Shown: positions 12,306-23,608, numbered from the stretch's first letter. The stretch is DNA of 64,000 bases from Ceratopteris richardii (GCA_020310875.1 CM035417.1:103042647-103106646); one strand, 5' to 3'. Notes: a model not told the origin generated them from the sequence alone. Numbers and translations: made by a program.

Positions 12306-12912
12306 CGTGTATCGCGATAGGTCGGGTCGAAGTGTCGCGATAGCTCGAAGTGTCGCGATAGGTGGGAAGTGTCGCGATAGCTCGGGGTGTCGCGATACCT
12401 CGGAGTGTCGCGATAGTTCGGAGTGTCGCGATAGGTCGGAAGTGCCGCGATAGCTCGGAGTGTCGCGATAGCTCGGAGGTGTCGCGATAGGTCGTGGAGT
12501 GTCTCGATACCTCGAAGTGTCGCGATAGGTGGGAAGTGTCGCGATAGGTCGGGGAGTGTCGTGATAGCTCGGAGGTGTCGCGATAGGTGGGAAGTGTCGC
12601 GATAGCTCGGGGGTGTCGCGATACCTCGGAGTGTCGCGATAGCTCGGAGTGTCGCGATAGGTGGGAAGTGTCGCGATAGCTCGGAGTGTCGCGATAGCTC
12701 GGAGTGTCGCGATAGCTCGGAGTGTCGCGATACCTCGGAGTGTCGCGATAGGTCGTGGAGTGTCGCGATACCTCGAAGTGTCGCGATAGGTGGGAAGTGT
12801 CGCGATACCTAGGAGTGTCGCGATAGGTCGGGGAGTGTCGCGATACCTCGAAGTGTCGCGATAGGTCGTGGGGTGTCGCGATACCTCGAAGTGTCGCGAT
12901 AGCTCGGGATAT
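12306..12912 (-). repeat. tandem array in the leader of gypsy element 1, unit about 18 bp
   Basis: About 33 near-copies of a 17-20 bp unit of form TGTCGCGATAGCTCGGAG. The variable half alternates between GCTCGGAG, GGTGGGAAG, CCTCGAAG and GGTCGTGGAG. The constant core TCGCGATA contains the palindrome TCGCGA and is almost never mutated (single variants TCTCGATA, CCGCGATA and TCGTGATA). One detached unit lies at 13004-13022. Part of the leader between primer binding site and gag. Confidence 0.93.
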
Positions 12913-13345
12913 GGTGAATTTTTCTGTTCTATCTAGTGTTCCTGGGAGCTCTAGGCCTGCGCAGTGTCGTGGTGCACTCAGAATCGTGATTGGGTGAAAT
13001 TTTCGGAGTGTCGCGATAGCTCGAGCTCAACGCCTCGGGGACTGTGCAGACAATTTCTGTACCTGCTGAGCTTGCTGGAGATGATGATGGAGCTGCCACC
13101 TGCAAGAAACATGCAAAAAACACACAAATACAAGCACGCACAATCGCTCTCTCTCAAACTCGCACACAACAAATGAGGGAATGATAAGGAAGAGGGAATT
13201 TGTAGTGGAGAAGGAGGTGGAGGTGGAGATGAAGATGGAGATGGAGATGAAGAAGGAGATGGAAAAAAAATCATAAATTTACCTACTGCTTACCATTCCA
13301 ACGCGTCCTCTCTACGTCTTACCATCACACGCTCGTCCTCAAAGC
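12913..13345 (-). other. leader of gypsy element 1, LTR-proximal part with a purine-rich run
   Basis: Untranslated leader. It contains a GAGATGGAGATG-type purine run at about 13190-13270 on the plus strand (pyrimidine-rich in the element's own sense) and one isolated array unit. No gene. Confidence 0.5.
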
Positions 13346-13370
13346 TCGATCCCCGGCAACGGCGCCAAAA
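13346..13370 (-). other. primer binding site of gypsy element 1
   Basis: On the minus strand the sequence beside the LTR reads TTTTGGCGCCGTTGCCGGGG, the form typical of many plant gypsy elements of the Athila/Tat type. It fixes the minus orientation and the LTR boundary. Confidence 0.88.
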
Positions 13371-13375
13371 TTTGG

Positions 13376-13963
13376 TGTAGCTCAGTGATGAGTAGCACCT
13401 CCTTTAATGTCAATCCGGGAAGACATGAGGATGGTATGAAGACCACGAGCAAGTGGAAGCACAAGTGCGTGAGTGAGAAGCACACAAGCATGCACACACA
13501 TACACACACACGCGCACACACGGTAAGAACAAAGAGAGTAAGACAATGGAATCACTTCTATTGCAAGAAAGTTCTCATACAAGCTCAAACTACAAGAAGC
13601 TCCCCTAAAAATGAGCTCTCTAGCTCTATTTATAGTTTTTGACTAGCTTTGGCCCTGTCCAGACCTAGTGTCCGACCTAGTTAAAAATTAGGTTCCAGGG
13701 CTTATTTGAGGGCTCGAACGAGATCTAAAAATTATGAAAATTGGCAGGCAACTACTTCTAAGGCTCCCCAAGCTCGAGGACTCCTCGGCTTGTACAAAAT
13801 GGAGCTACAAAAAGGTGAAATGATATTTACAAGGGTTTTTAGTGATGAGAATCACTTAAAAATGATGTAAGGGTTTTGAAAAACAATGAAGGGTTGCCTT
13901 AGTGCTAGATCTGCATGTGTGTCCGTACTTGCTTCTTCCCGTATACTGTCTATACTGTCAACA
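13376..13963 (-). repeat. 5' LTR of gypsy element 1
   Basis: In window orientation it runs from TGTAGCTCAG to CTGTCAACA, so in element sense it begins TGTTGACAG and ends GAGCTACA. About 588 bp. The inner boundary could be three bases further left (13373). The outer boundary is where homology to the interrupted copia resumes (AGACCTATT onward). It includes a CA-dinucleotide run near 13495-13520 and a TATA box. The partner LTR is outside the window. Confidence 0.75.
13626..13635 (-). promoter_or_regulatory. TATA box of the gypsy element 1 LTR
   Basis: Minus strand CTATAAATAG inside the LTR. Transcription would start about 25-35 bases further left (R region) and run leftward through leader, gag and pol. 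Confidence 0.6.
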
Positions 13964-15446
13964 GAGACCTATTAAGTACATATGCTGCACACATAATAGC
14001 CTCAAGCCAGAAGCTATGTGTTAAAGCCTGACTCATGACCATACACCACACCATCTCCATGAGTGACCCATTCTTTTGTTTTGCAACTCCATTCTGTTGA
14101 GGTGTATACGACATTGAACACTCATGTTTTATCCCATGTTCAACCAAAAATGCATTAAAGTCAGAAGACATATATTCGCCCCCTCGATCAAAATGGAGAG
14201 TGTTGCCATTTTACGTGCTGACACATTTTTAGCCAAAACCAAAAACTATTTGAAGCACATAAACACTTTAGACTTTGCTTTCAATGGATATACCCATGTA
14301 TGCCTAGAAAAATCATGAATGAAAGTCACAAAGTAAAGATAGTTTCCAAAAGCTATCTGCATAGGATCACATACATCGCTATGTACAAATTGCAATTTCT
14401 GAGTAGCTCAAACCAAACCATCTTTTGGGAAGGATGGAAACTACATTTTTCCCAAAATACAACCTTCACAAACATGTTTGTCGGGTGCATCAAGTTTGGG
14501 CAAAGAGAATACCATTTCAGATTTCTGTAGGTGTAGCAAACTAGCATAATTCAGATTGCCAAAGCCTGCATGTCAAATCTTTGACATAGCCTAAGAACCA
14601 TGTACTACACATGCTGAATCATTCACAGATTTTTCATAGTCTATGAGCTTATACAAAACACAACATAAAATGCCAGAAGCAATAATCACGTCGACATTTG
14701 ATAGATCATGAACTATACATCTACCATAAAAAAATTTCACAACCAAGCCAATCTTTGCTAAAGCTAAAACTGATAACAAATTCTTCTTGATCCTTGACAC
14801 AAATAGAGCATCTGACAATGTGAAAGAACTACCATCAGTAGTAGTCAAAATGATCTTACCAACTCCCATGATAGGATAAGAGGAGTTGTTGGCACATGTG
14901 AGAGTATTCCCTGTAGGGTAGGCTCGAGTGAAGTGAAGAAACTGTGCTATGAGGTAATATGTTTGGTTGCCCCACTATCAAAGTACCAAACATCCGCATC
15001 TACTACAGACATACACTCTTCAGGAGAAGATGGGTCAAAACTGCAAACAGTATTAAATGCCCATTTTTCATTCTGCACTAGATTAACAGACTCTGTTTTT
15101 CATGTAGAGGCATCTACAACAACCATTCTAGGCTCTTTTTTTTTGCCTCTTTTGGAGCCACTTTTGGACAATTCTTTACAACATGATCATTTGCTTTATA
15201 GTACTTGCAAAATAATTTTTGCTTTTCTATTTTCTTGTTGTCTTTGTCATCTTTGTTTCATTCTGCAGAATTAGTAGATTTTTGTTTACTAATAGAGGAG
15301 CTCCGTTTCCCTTTGCTTTGCCCTTATGACTAGCCAGGAAAGCTTGATTTGCAACACACATAATGGAGCTGTTCTTCTTAGACTGATCTTCTTCCAACAA
15401 AACAGAGACTTACTCTTGAAATGTCAAGGCATTTGGATTTCCTTTA
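13964..15446 (-). mobile_element. copia fragment F (gag C-end, protease, N-terminal integrase), copia A family
   Basis: Homologous throughout to copia A and copia B. Going leftward: end of the gag capsid region (15380-15446), a zinc knuckle and basic stretch (about 15150-15250), the protease flank with the GVGKIILTT and SDALFV motifs (about 14750-14870), the pre-integrase zinc region, then integrase core up to the AAYVLNR motif at 13964-14000. Frameshifts and stops break it into small frames. Cut on the left by gypsy element 1; on the right it ends abruptly at opposite-strand copia sequence. No LTR visible. Confidence 0.85.
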
Positions 15447-15700
15447 TTTGAGTGGCGCTAAGGACAAGTGTCTATGCTTAGGTAGAGGGAAAGCATCCAT
15501 TATTGGCTACAAAAATTCTCACTATGCTGGTTGTGTAGACAATTCTAAGTCTACAGCAGGGTACATTTTTCATTTTTCTCGAGGTGCTATCTCTTGGAGA
15601 TCTCCTCTTCAAGAATGTACAACTCTTTCCACCATTGAAGAAGAGTATGTTGCAACAATTGAGGCATCTATGCTATGCTTCCTAGTTGTAGAGGTGCCCA
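15447..15700 (+). mobile_element. copia RNase H fragment
   Basis: The plus frame includes SIIGYKNSHYAGCVDNSKST, GAISWRSPLQ and an LSTIEEEYVA segment, matching the copia RNase H pattern (GYsDsDwAG, ISWsSKkQ, ST-EAEY). The first catalytic Asp is Asn here, so it is dead. Different family from copia A. Homology fades after about 15690. Confidence 0.75.
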
Positions 15701-17030
15701 TAAAGTCCAGCTTACTAAAAGAGACAACACAAAAAACCATTGGAAAGGTCATATTCTTAGGTTCAAATTGAAGAGAGATGGTTGGTTTGCAAAAGTGCAA
15801 CATGTGTACAGTGCTAAGGATCTCATGCTAAACAATCATATGCAATTCTCATCGTATTGTAAGTGAAGTTTAACAATGCTCTTTCATCAATTTCATTTGT
15901 TTTTAAATTACAAGATATATGTTTCTATATTACAAGATATATGTTTTTGTATTGTAGATATTTTTCCTTCCAATGGAGTGGAAATCTGAATGTTTAACAG
16001 GAACATTCAATGTCCTTCATAAGGATTATGCAGAACTTTGTATGCAACGAAATCTATTCAATTTTTCAATAACATTCAATTATTTATCTATTTTGCAGAT
16101 TATTAGGTGCCATCAAGGAGGAGTGCTTATGGAAATCTTGTACATTTTCTTGCTCATTGCATCTCTTCATTAGATTGGGATGCTCCTGATCATTCAACAA
16201 TTTCAAGTTTTTTATTCAAAATGAAAGATGATGTCCAAAGGGCAATGTTAGCAAGCCGAATTTCTCAAAGGATAAAGATTCAATGGTTTCTTCCTCTTCA
16301 CATTTTTGTAGCATGTTTTAAAAACATTTTTGTCCACAATTTGAGGTAGAATTATTAATTTATCCAAATTTTCAACCTAGGAAAATAATTGTCACTGCAA
16401 ATTGGAAATTCAAAAATGTAAGGGAGCTCCTTGAGGTTTCATCAAAATTCAGATTCTCAATTGATGGTGCAATGCTAAACTTTAGAACAAAGAAAACACT
16501 ATCTTGCATAACTTGTCTGTCACCCAAGGTGATCAAGTTCCAACCCTTAAGAATGTAACCAATCTGGCCCTTTTTTTTCTACTCAGTACATATCTTTTTT
16601 ATTAAACTCATCATATTCATATTGGCATTGTTTTGGTTTATATCATCACTCTTTTAAGGTTTCTATTGTGCAAAGACTTTTGTAGGTTAAAGAATATCTC
16701 CATTGAGCAAAAAAAATTATCATTGTCTCAAACATGCAACTATTGTGCAAAATTGCATCTCTTTTTTATGTAAACTCATCATATTGATATTGGCATTGCT
16801 TTGGTTTATATCCTCACTTTTCTAATGTTTTTATTGTGAAAATACTTTTATAATTGTCTCAAACATGCAATTGTTGTGCAAGGTTTATATTGCTCAAGAT
16901 AAGGATAAGAAGCTCTCCATGTTACTTATCCAAACAAATTCTAATGTTCAAGGTATGGATAAGGACTCCATGTTACTTCTAAGTTAAATAGAGTAATAAG
17001 GTAGGAATATTAGAAAGGGGGAAGCTTGGA
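15701..17030. other. AT-rich stretch with no recognisable gene
   Basis: Short frames only. A plus frame at about 15700-15810 (HWKGHILRFKLKRDGWFAKVQH) faintly recalls the BED-finger region of hAT transposases but lacks the cysteines, so I make no call. TTGGCATTG-TTTGGTTTATATC-type segments recur at about 16622 and 16790, a local duplication. Confidence 0.4.
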
Positions 17031-17036
17031 GGACAG

Positions 17037-17099
17037 GACCAATTCAAGCCATAAGAAGCAATGAAGGTTCTCCGAAGGCGCTTATCTCTTGAATTGGTC
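17037..17099. repeat. imperfect palindrome L1
   Basis: Left arm GACCAATTCAAGCCATAAG (17037-17055), right arm CTTATCTCTTGAATTGGTC (17081-17099). The arms pair with two mismatches in 19 around a loop of about 25 bases. One of six related palindromes. Confidence 0.85.
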
Positions 17100-17140
17100 A
17101 TCTTTCGTTTTCTATGTTAATGGGCGATGTGTGAAAGGGG

Positions 17141-17208
17141 ACGATCGATTCAAGCAATACGAGCCATTTGAAGTTCCCAAACTCCTCTCCTCGCTTGAAT
17201 CAGTCGTG
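17141..17208. repeat. imperfect palindrome L2
   Basis: Arms ACGATCGATTCAAGCAA (from 17141) and TCGCTTGAATCAGTCGT (to about 17207) pair with about two mismatches in 17. Confidence 0.75.
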
Positions 17209-17275
17209 CCTTTTGTGTGGGTGATAAACATAGTTAAGAGCGTCAAGGATTAAAATATCGAGAAGACTCGAGGAT

Positions 17276-17343
17276 GCGATCAATCCAAGTGACTAGGGGA
17301 AATGGAGGATTTTTAAGTGCCCTAATCGTTTGAATTGGTCGTG
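17276..17343. repeat. imperfect palindrome L3
   Basis: Arms GCGATCAATCCAAGTGACTA (left) and CCCTAATCGTTTGAATTGGT (right, ending at about 17343). Pairing is weaker than in L1 but the arm consensus CCAATTCAAGCGATTAGGG is clear. Confidence 0.7.
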
Positions 17344-17670
17344 TCCTCCAATCTTCTCCATTTTCCTTCACAAGCCCAATTTTTCAACTTGCTATCATCA
17401 AATCATGATATAGCATAGCGTTAAAGAAATTAATGATAAACAACTTATTATTTTAGTTTATGTCATGAATAAAAGGCAGACCATAGTTTACATTTAAGAA
17501 AAACTACTACCAACATTGATAAGTTGAAACCATTTCTTTATAGAAACATGATTTACAATAACTATCTTCAAGATAAAGATAGAATGGAATCATTTACTAA
17601 TACATTCAATGCTCTGAAGGTTATTTTGTGTACAAAATTGCATTTACAACAAAGAGCATATAAATATCTT

Positions 17671-18244
17671 TCAACATATGTTGGAAGTAATGGGCGAAGT
17701 ATCAAGATAGATACAAAACTCTATACTTTTTGATGCCTTCACATTTTTGTTGCTTTTCTTCTTTTTAGAGCTTTCAATTCTTTGCTTATTCTTCGGGACA
17801 TGCTTCAATGGAGAGTGAACATGAGGCCCTTTTTTCTTATCTTCAGTATTCTTATGTCTTGGTGGTGGAGGTGGTGGAGGAGATTCTGGATCATAAGGGT
17901 AGATAGCATCTTTAAAGATGGCATGAATTGCTTTTTCTCTGACCAAAAGGATCCATGCATATAGATAGTCACATAGATTTAGACTAAGACTATAAAACCT
18001 GTGCTCTAAGAACCTTACTGCATTGACAATTACTCTCCATCCACATGATGTACTGTCTTTCTGTAGTGGCACATGAATTTGCATATAACTAAACTTTTTT
18101 TCTTCATTCACTTTGCTTGGATATTTTTTATCAATGTACATTTTCAGTAACAGTTTGCAATTACCATGCTATGATTAGAGAGAGTTCATGAATAATGCTT
18201 GGTATTCAACAAAATCAATAATTATAAGACTCCAGTGACCCCTA
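17671..18244 (-). pseudogene. Ulp1/C48-type cysteine protease remnant, C-terminal catalytic part
   Basis: Reading leftward from 18243, RGHWSLIIIDF carries the catalytic His (codon 18235-18237) of the Ulp1 (SUMO-protease, C48) family. The segment where an invariant DSL is expected reads MNSL, so the acidic residue is replaced. Two stops follow. The frame resumes with MYIDKKYP at 18141 and contains VPLQKDSTSCGWRVIVNA, with the oxyanion Gln (residue 27) and catalytic Cys (residue 33, codon near 18045). A Pro-rich and Lys-rich tail ends at 17671. Copia A inserted seven bases upstream of the His codon, so the N-terminal part lies beyond 23377. Ulp1-like genes occur in hosts and inside some plant Mutator-like transposons. 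Not functional as it stands. Confidence 0.72.
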
Positions 18245-18249
18245 AAAAT

Positions 18250-18480
18250 TGTTGATATATTTAGGTAGTGATGTGTGTGAACACACTAGGACCGCTGGGG
18301 CACTTTTTTCCCTCTTTAGGAGGTTTTTTTCCCCTGGCTTGTATATACGCCTATTGCCCTAATGGGCTACTAATCTTTGTACATTCTCTAGTAATACATT
18401 CAGTATTGTGTGTTTGTGCTCCAAGCTTCTTCTTCTTCCTTGTGCTGTTCGCGTGCTTTTGCAGACATCTAACTCCAACA
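18250..18480 (+). repeat. 5' LTR of copia A
   Basis: 231 bp, TGTTGATATA to CTCCAACA. A TATA-like GTATATACG lies near 18340, then an R/U5 region rich in CTTCTT. Partner of 23142-23372. Confidence 0.95.
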
Positions 18481-18481
18481 A

Positions 18482-18493
18482 TTGGTATCAGAG
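18482..18493 (+). other. primer binding site of copia A
   Basis: TTGGTATCAGAG directly after the LTR matches the initiator-tRNA-Met primer site usual in plant copia elements. Confidence 0.92.
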
Positions 18494-18835
18494 TAGGTTG
18501 TCGCTTCATCTAGGGTGCCGTCGACACTCCTCCGTTTACAGTCTCAGATTCGCACGAAATTTGGTGAGCATACTCAGGGTGTTTCAGAGATCAAAACAGC
18601 TTCACCGTGTGGTGCCGAAATCACGATCTGAGCTCATTTCGACCTCCGAACGCACTATCGCAGCGCTTGTGCAGGCTATTTCGTCTTTTTGTGCCAAAGC
18701 TATATACCAGTTTTTGTTCGCCAGTATGCGCGTCTCAAAGTTTGCTAGAAGTTTAGCAGAACTCGTCTGGGCAGTTCCGTTCAACTTTTTGAGATACAGT
18801 CAATTTTCTGCATCAAGGTACTTTAGTCACCGGCC

Positions 18836-19639
18836 ATGGCTGAAAGCAGTGATGTATTCCGTATGTTGGCTGTTGAGGATAAGTTGGATGGTACCAACTA
18901 CCCATTGTGGGCTTATATGATGCGACATGTATTGGTTGCAAAAGGATTGTGGAACATTGTGCAGGGTGTTGAAAGACGTCCTGTTACACCTGTAACAACA
19001 GGTACTGCAAATACAGGTGCTGGAGCTGATGAAGATGGTGTCGAAGATGATGTTGTGCAGATTCCTGTTCGTGCTGCTGTTTCTGCTGCACCTACTACAG
19101 AGCAGATTCGTTGGGATGGTAGAAATGCCCAGGCACATGCATTGATAGCTTTGTCTATCAAACGTGCCATTATTCCTCATATTCGCTCTTGCAGAACAGC
19201 TAGGGATGCTTGGGATACACTTACCACATTGTACCAAGCTAGGAATGAGGCTCGTGTTGCTTACCTCCGAAAACAGTTGGACAGTTTCCTAACGAAGATC
19301 AAAGACTTGAAGGAACATTTGATTTCTGTTGATGAGGTTATACCAGATAGCTCCCTTGTGCAGACCGTTCTGAATGGTCTTCCTGATTCATATCAGAGTT
19401 TTGCTTCTACTCTTCGGTTGATGATGAAAGGCAATCCGAATGCCTTATCATTTGAGGAGTTAGTCTCTGTTCTGTTGCAGGAAGATCAGTCGAGGCAGAA
19501 TAGGTCCATTATGCGTGTTGCAGATCAAGCGTTCCTGGCTAGTCAGAAGGGCAAAGGAAAATGGAGCTCTTCTACTAGTAAGCAGAAATCTGCAAATGCT
19601 GCACATTCGAAGAACCAGGATAAAGATGAGAAGAAATAA
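18836..19639 (+). pseudogene. gag: copia A gag
   Basis: Begins MAESSDVFRMLAVEDKLDGT; the DGTNYPLWAYMM region and the SVDEVIPDSSLVQTVLNGLP region are those of copia Gag (UBN2 type). 267 codons, then a TAA at 19637-19639 in the run AAGAAATAAAAAAAG. The homologous copia B frame has a Ser codon there, and the frame continues after the stop into the zinc knuckle, so the TAA is a nonsense mutation, not the natural end of Gag. Confidence 0.88.
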
Positions 19640-20790
19640 AAAAAGCAGAAATTGTTTTGCAAGTACTGTAAAGGGAATGATCATATCATAAAGAACTGTC
19701 CAAAACTGGCTGCAAAAGAGGCAAAGAAAAAGGAGGCTGGAATGGTTGTTGCAGAAGCCTCTACACAAAAAACAGAGTCTGCTAATCTTGTGCAGGAAGA
19801 AGAATGGGCGTTTACTACTGTTTGCAATTTTGACCCATCTTCTCATGAGCAATGCATGTCTGCAGTGGACTCAGATGTTTGGTACTTTGAAAGTGGGGCG
19901 ACCAAACATATTACCTTGCAGCGCAGTTTCTTCTCTTCACTCGAGCCTGTCCCTACATCGAATACTGTCACATGCGCAAACAACTCCTCTTATCCTGTTA
20001 TGGGAGTTGGTAAGATCATTCTGACTACTGCTGATGGTAGTTCTTTCACCTTGTCAGATGCTTTATTTGTGCCAGGGATCAAGAAGAATCTGTTATCGGT
20101 TTCTGCATTAGCCAAGATTGGCTTGGTTGTGAAATTTGTTGATGATAGATGTACAGTTCATGATCTGTCAAATGGTGATGTTATTATTGTTTCTCGCATT
20201 TTATGTCGTGGGCTGTATAAGCTCATAGACTATGAAGGATCTGTGAATGATAAGGCATGTGCAGTTCATGATTCTCAGGCTATCTCAGATGCAAAGCTTT
20301 GGCATGCACACTTTGGTCATCTGAATTTTGCTAGTTTGCTACGCCTGCAGAAATCTAATATGGTGTCTTCTTTGCCCAAGCTTGAGACACCTGGAAAACA
20401 TGTATGTGAAGGCTGTATTTTGGGCAAAATGCAGCGTTCCTCCTTTCCAAAAGATGGTTCAGTTCGGGCTATGCAGAAATTGCAGCTTGTACATAGTGAT
20501 GTCTGTGGTCCTATGCAGATAGCCTCTTTTGGAAATTACCTTTACTTCGTGACTTTCATTGATGATTTTTCCAGGCATGCATGGGTATATCCACTCAAAG
20601 CAAAGTCCGAAGTGTTCATGTGCTTCAAACAATTTTTTGTTTTGGCTGAAAATCTGTCAGCATGTAAAATGGGCACCCTCCGTTCTGATCGAGGGGGGGA
20701 ATATATGTCTTCTGATTTTAATGCATTTCTGGCTACAGTTGGGATAAAACAACAGTGTACAGTGCCGTATACACCTCAACGGAATGGAGT
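19640..20790 (+). pseudogene. pol: copia A zinc knuckle, protease and integrase N-half
   Basis: Same frame as gag. Knuckle CKYCKGNDHIIKNC at the start. The protease motif reads WYFESGATKHI: the catalytic Asp of D-S-G is Glu here, while copia B keeps Asp. GAG-pre-integrase motif LWHAHFGHLN and CEGC follow. Integrase core: SDVCGPM, then LRSDRGGEYM. Just after TPQRNGV, at about 20785-20790, the frame shifts by one base; the nominal end of this frame at 20902 is downstream of the real shift. Confidence 0.88.
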
Positions 20791-23067
20791 GTTGAACGGA
20801 AGAACAAGTCTCTCATGGAGATGGCGAGGTGTATGGTCAAGAGTCAGGCTTTACCTCATAGTTTCTGGCTTGAGGCTGTCATGTGTGCAACATATGTACT
20901 GAACAGGTGTCCCACTAAAGAACTACAATCTATCACTCCATATGAGGCTTGGCATGACCGCAAGCCATCTGTTGCTCATCTACGTGTTTTTGGTTGTTTG
21001 GCATACGCACTAGTGCCTGAACAACATCGAAGAAAATTGGATGATAAGGCAGTAAAATGTATTTTTGTTGGGTACAGTTCTGAAAGTAAAGGCTATCGTC
21101 TGTATCATCCACAGACTAAACGCATTCTGGTTAGCCGTGATGTTGTCTTTGTGGAAGATGCTATTCAGCCATTTCTTTCATGTACTAAGGAGACATCTGT
21201 TAGCTCCAAAGACATGTATGATACTTTGATGCCTCTTTTTATAGGTGGACAGTTTAGTGTTGGTCCTAATGAGGCAACTTCTCAACCTTTGCAGGTTTCA
21301 TATGATGATGCAGATCATTCCATTTCTGATGCAGATTTACATGATGCACTTGTTGATGAGAGAGCTGATATTGAGCAGGCAAAAACTATGCCAAAATGGC
21401 TTGTGCAGACTTTGCGTGACAGTAAATTAGATGCACCTTTGTCAATTCGTACTCGTTCAGGCTCTCATAGTGCCTCCTTTGCATCAGATTGCTATGCTAT
21501 GGCTGCATCTAGTCTCTGTGATGAGAATGAGCCTGTTTCTTTTGATGAAGCACAAAATTCAGAAAATTGGATGGCTGCTATGCAATCTGAATATGATGCT
21601 ATAATGAAGAATGGTACATGGTCTTTATGTGACTTGCCTCCTAGCAAGAAGGCCATTGGCACCAAGGGGGTATACAAGCTGAAGCGTAAACCTGATGGTA
21701 CAGTTGTCAGGAATAAGGCTAGGCTTGTTGCAAAGGGTTATGCACAGGAAAGAGGCATTGATTTTGATGAGACCTTTGCACCTACATGCCGTATGACTAC
21801 TGTTTGGAGTATTTGTGCACTTGCAGCCCATCATGGTTGGAATGTACATCAGTTGGACATTAAAACAGCATTTCTGAATGGTGACTTGCATGAAGAAGTG
21901 TATGTTTTTCAGCCATGTGGCTTTGTGCAGAAAGGGCATGAAGACCAGGTGTGCAGGTTAAAGAAGGCATTATATGGTTTAAAGCAATCACCACGTGCTT
22001 GGTATGAGAAGATACATGCCTATCTGATTGCACATGGTTTTGAGAACAGTCCAACTAAAAGCACCTTATATGTTAAGCGTGCTAATGATGTGCTTCTGAT
22101 CATTGTTGTCTATGTTGACGACATGCTGCTCACTGGTCCTATTGAGAAGCATATTGCTGATTTTAAGGCTGATTTGCATGCCTCATTTGAGATGTCTGAT
22201 TTGGGGCATTTGCATCACTATTTGGGCATTCAGTTTATGCAAGTTGATGGTGGAATGGCTTTGTGTCAAGCGAAATATATTGACACATTATTGCAGCATT
22301 TTGGCCTTGAAGACTGTAAGCCTATTGCCACTCCTATGGAGACACGTTTACGATTGAGTCTCCATGATGCTGGAGATGCATTTGATGCTGTTCTCTATCA
22401 GCAGGTTGTTGGATGCTTGATTTACTTATGCATTACTCGGCCAGATATTCAGTTTGCTATCTCATAGATGAGCAGGTTTATGCATTGCCCAGGAGTCACG
22501 CATTGGAAGGCGGTTAAGCGCATCTTTCACTACTTGAGTGGTACTCGGCTACGTGGGTTGTTTTATCCCAAGGGGGGATCACTACCGCCAGATTTCCATG
22601 CTTTTTCTGACTCAAATTGGGCTGGCTGCTATGACACTCGTGTGTCCACCAGTGGTTTTTGCTTCATGCTTGGTAGCTCATGTATATCTTGGTTGAGCAA
22701 GAAGCAGCCTACTGTGGCCACTTCTAGTTGTGAGGCTGAGTATAGGGCAGCTTTCACAGCGACTGTTGAGTGTGTGTGGCTCAGATGCCTTATGGCTGAT
22801 TTGGGTGTTGGCCAGTCTTCTGCCACCACCATCTTCACTGACAGTCAGAGTGCATTAGCAGTTGCGAGGAACCCTGTGTTCCATGCTCGCACTAAGCACA
22901 TTGAGGTGCATTATCACTATGTCAGGGAGAGGTTCTCTGCTGGGGAGATCAGCTTGGCATATGTGCCCACGCATGAGAACATTGCAAACCTTTTCACGAA
23001 GGCTCTGCCTAGGGAGAAGTTTGAAGCTTTCCGCAAAGCTTTGGGCTTACTTCCTTTTGTGGAGTGA
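20791..23067 (+). pseudogene. pol: copia A integrase C-half, reverse transcriptase and RNase H
   Basis: Continues in the next frame with SLMEMARCMVKSQ. The RT starts near 21540 (NWMAAMQSEYDA, GTWSL), with LDIKTAFLNGDL and VVYVDDMLLTG (YVDD) around 22115. RNase H has HAFSDSNWAGCYD and SCEAEYRAAF; the last motif HIEVHYHYVRE leads to the stop at 23067. A TAG at 22465-22467 (FAIS-stop-MSRF) replaces the Gln codon present in copia B (FAVSQMSRF). Two lesions in total. Confidence 0.9.
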
Positions 23068-23128
23068 TTTCCACATAGCTTGGCACTTCCTTATACATGA
23101 GTGCCAACTCCTTGTTCACTGCATCACT

Positions 23129-23141
23129 CCCAGGGGGGATT
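23129..23141 (+). other. polypurine tract of copia A
   Basis: CCCAGGGGGGATT immediately before the 3' LTR, the plus-strand priming site. Confidence 0.85.
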
Positions 23142-23372
23142 TGTTGATATATTTAGGTAGTGATGTGTGTGAACACACTAGGACCGCCGGGGCACTTTTT
23201 TCCCTCTTTAGGAGGTTTTTTTCCCCCGGCTTGTATATACGCCTATTGCCCTAATCGGCTACTAATCTTTGTACATTCTCTAGTAATACATTCAGTATTG
23301 TGTGTTTGTGCTCCAAGCTTCTTCTTCTTCCTTGTGCTGTTCGCGTGCTTCCCCAACCATCTAACTCCAACA
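23142..23372 (+). repeat. 3' LTR of copia A
   Basis: 231 bp, TGTTGATATA to CTCCAACA. Near identical to 18250-18480 but with CTTCCCCAACC where the 5' copy has CTTTTGCAGAC. Confidence 0.95.
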
Positions 23373-23377
23373 AAAAT

Positions 23378-23608
23378 GTGACATATACTCATAAATAAAA
23401 CCACCAAGAAAGGAATGGCTTTATAAGGAAAATAGAAATGAAAACTTATTTATCAATATATGGATAAACTATATATTGTATCTCCTCACTAAAATCCTTG
23501 AGAAAATGACCAATTTCTCCATGCTTGTATTATATAAACTGAGCCACAAGGGGATCCAAAATAAAGACCTTCCTTGAGATTGACTGCTCACATTGCTGGA
23601 GTAAGACC
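23378..23608 (-). pseudogene. upstream part of the Ulp1-like remnant
   Basis: Removing copia A joins this stretch to 18244. The short minus frame LFMSICHIF leads directly into the RGHWSL motif across the insertion site. Further right, a minus segment reading KVFILDPLVAQF and a second reading HGEIGHFLKDFSEEIQYIVY look protein-like but are split by stops. No start or intron borders can be fixed. Confidence 0.45.

Larger units (their letters stand above)
1..13963 (-). mobile_element. Ty3/gypsy LTR retrotransposon, element 1 (left end outside window)
   Basis: The element reads right to left: 5' LTR (13376-13963), primer binding site, long leader with a tandem array, gag, pol, then an extra 3' ORF reaching base 1. 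Its 3' LTR would lie beyond the left edge, so the full length exceeds 13.9 kb, large for a gypsy element. Gag and pol are in one frame apart from a single TAG; element 2 has a sense codon there, so the ancestral product was probably one gag-pol polyprotein of about 3000 residues. The RT region carries a frame-breaking deletion near 6225. The long leader, the primer binding site type and the extra ORF recall the plant Tat/Athila/Ogre group; this lineage call is inference. The right end sits inside a copia fragment, so it inserted after that copia did. Only one target duplication side is visible. Confidence 0.88.
18245..23377 (+). mobile_element. Ty1/copia LTR retrotransposon, copia A, complete with target duplication
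   Basis: Two 231-bp LTRs with TGTTG and CAACA ends, flanked by the 5-bp duplication AAAAT (18245-18249 and 23373-23377). Primer binding site after the 5' LTR, purine tract before the 3' LTR. The LTRs differ at about ten positions, several clustered near the 3' end. Order gag, protease, integrase, RT, RNase H is copia. Gag-pol was one frame and now has a TAA, a frameshift, a TAG and a protease active-site change. It splits the Ulp1-like remnant. Copia F, copia B and the LTR at 63820 belong to the same family. Confidence 0.96.

Noticed and set aside
12306..12912. Regular spaced repeats that could look like a CRISPR array
   Set aside because: Unit is only about 18 bp with no unique spacers, in a plant retrotransposon leader.
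13373..13400. tRNA-like A-box (GGTGTAGCTCAGTGATGAG) at the LTR end
   Set aside because: No matching B-box or cloverleaf follows; it is the LTR terminus.
15675..15866. Possible BED zinc finger of a hAT transposase
   Set aside because: Only a vague HWK pattern, no cysteine or histidine ligands and no transposase core nearby.
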